Both the position numbers and the translations under genes were made by a program. A stretch of DNA of 64,000 nucleotides from Azadirachta indica (Eukaryota > Streptophyta > Magnoliopsida > Sapindales > Meliaceae): NCBI GenBank assembly GCA_022749755.1, contig CM040449.1:6777157-6841156 (forward strand), in the 5' to 3' direction. Shown here piece by piece: positions 63,983 through 64,000 of the stretch. The notes under the pieces were generated by a model that was not told where the DNA came from, searched no databases, and worked only from the letters and a program-made list of their open reading frames with translations. The stretch's first letter is position 1. The number at the start of each line of letters is the position of its first letter.

Positions 63983-64000
63983 AAAAAAAAGTTTCATCTA

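Larger units (their letters stand above)
62830..64000. other. AT-rich right edge without genes
   Basis: No coding sequence is visible. It holds a palindromic segment near 63028-63113 and an inverted-repeat element from about 63237 onwards. The window ends immediately beyond that element. Confidence 0.55.

Noticed and set aside
1..64000. CRISPR arrays, tRNA or rRNA genes, prophage or viral genes
   Set aside because: No repeat-spacer array, no cloverleaf with A and B boxes and no such coding sequence was seen; the DNA is plant nuclear.

Overview
The window is nuclear DNA of a flowering plant, almost certainly a eudicot. It is AT-rich, its genes are interrupted by short GT-AG introns, and it carries plant-only families: a chloroplast MscS-like channel, a KIN-4 kinesin, an SVP-type MADS-box factor and a plant O-fucosyltransferase. 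The gene set looks like a woody rosid such as Citrus, but that placement is a judgement from memory of the families and not a database result. I see no bacterial, organellar or viral features.

Layout. 1-500: probably the promoter and leader of a leftward gene that lies outside the window. 3135-6017 (+): argininosuccinate lyase, 6 exons, including one GC-AG intron. 7091-11639 (-): an intact 12-exon 'headless' copy of the kinesin stalk and tail. 12825-21721 (-): the complete parent kinesin of the KIN-4C type, 27 coding exons. 22100-25000: intergenic. 26028-31712 (+): plastid mechanosensitive channel MSL2/3, 13 coding exons, convergent with 32455-35936 (-), a GDP-fucose O-fucosyltransferase-family protein of 10 exons. 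37174-44454 (-): ULP2-type SUMO protease, 16 exons, with an apparent 1-base deletion in the catalytic domain. 46402-52173 (-): SVP/JOINTLESS-like MADS-box gene, 8 exons, with a 3.9-kb first intron. 52700-58400: AT-rich intergenic DNA holding a 600-bp Mutator-like non-autonomous element. 58485-59462 (+): single-exon J-domain protein with an AT-hook. 61674-62060 (-): small cysteine-rich protein with a leader intron. 62800-64000: intergenic, with a second inverted-repeat element at the right edge.

The genes are functionally unrelated, as expected for a plant chromosome. The exception is the kinesin pair. A full-length motor and a downstream copy in the same orientation, lacking the motor domain, share exon structure nearly exon for exon. 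The copy has kept one open frame of 468 codons, has its own leader exon, and has E2F-like and MSA-like motifs upstream. It is the best candidate in this window for something undescribed, namely a dominant-negative or cargo-adaptor form of a cell-cycle kinesin.

All exon boundaries were inferred by reading splice signals and checking phase by hand. Every multi-exon model closes to a multiple of three except the ULP2 gene.
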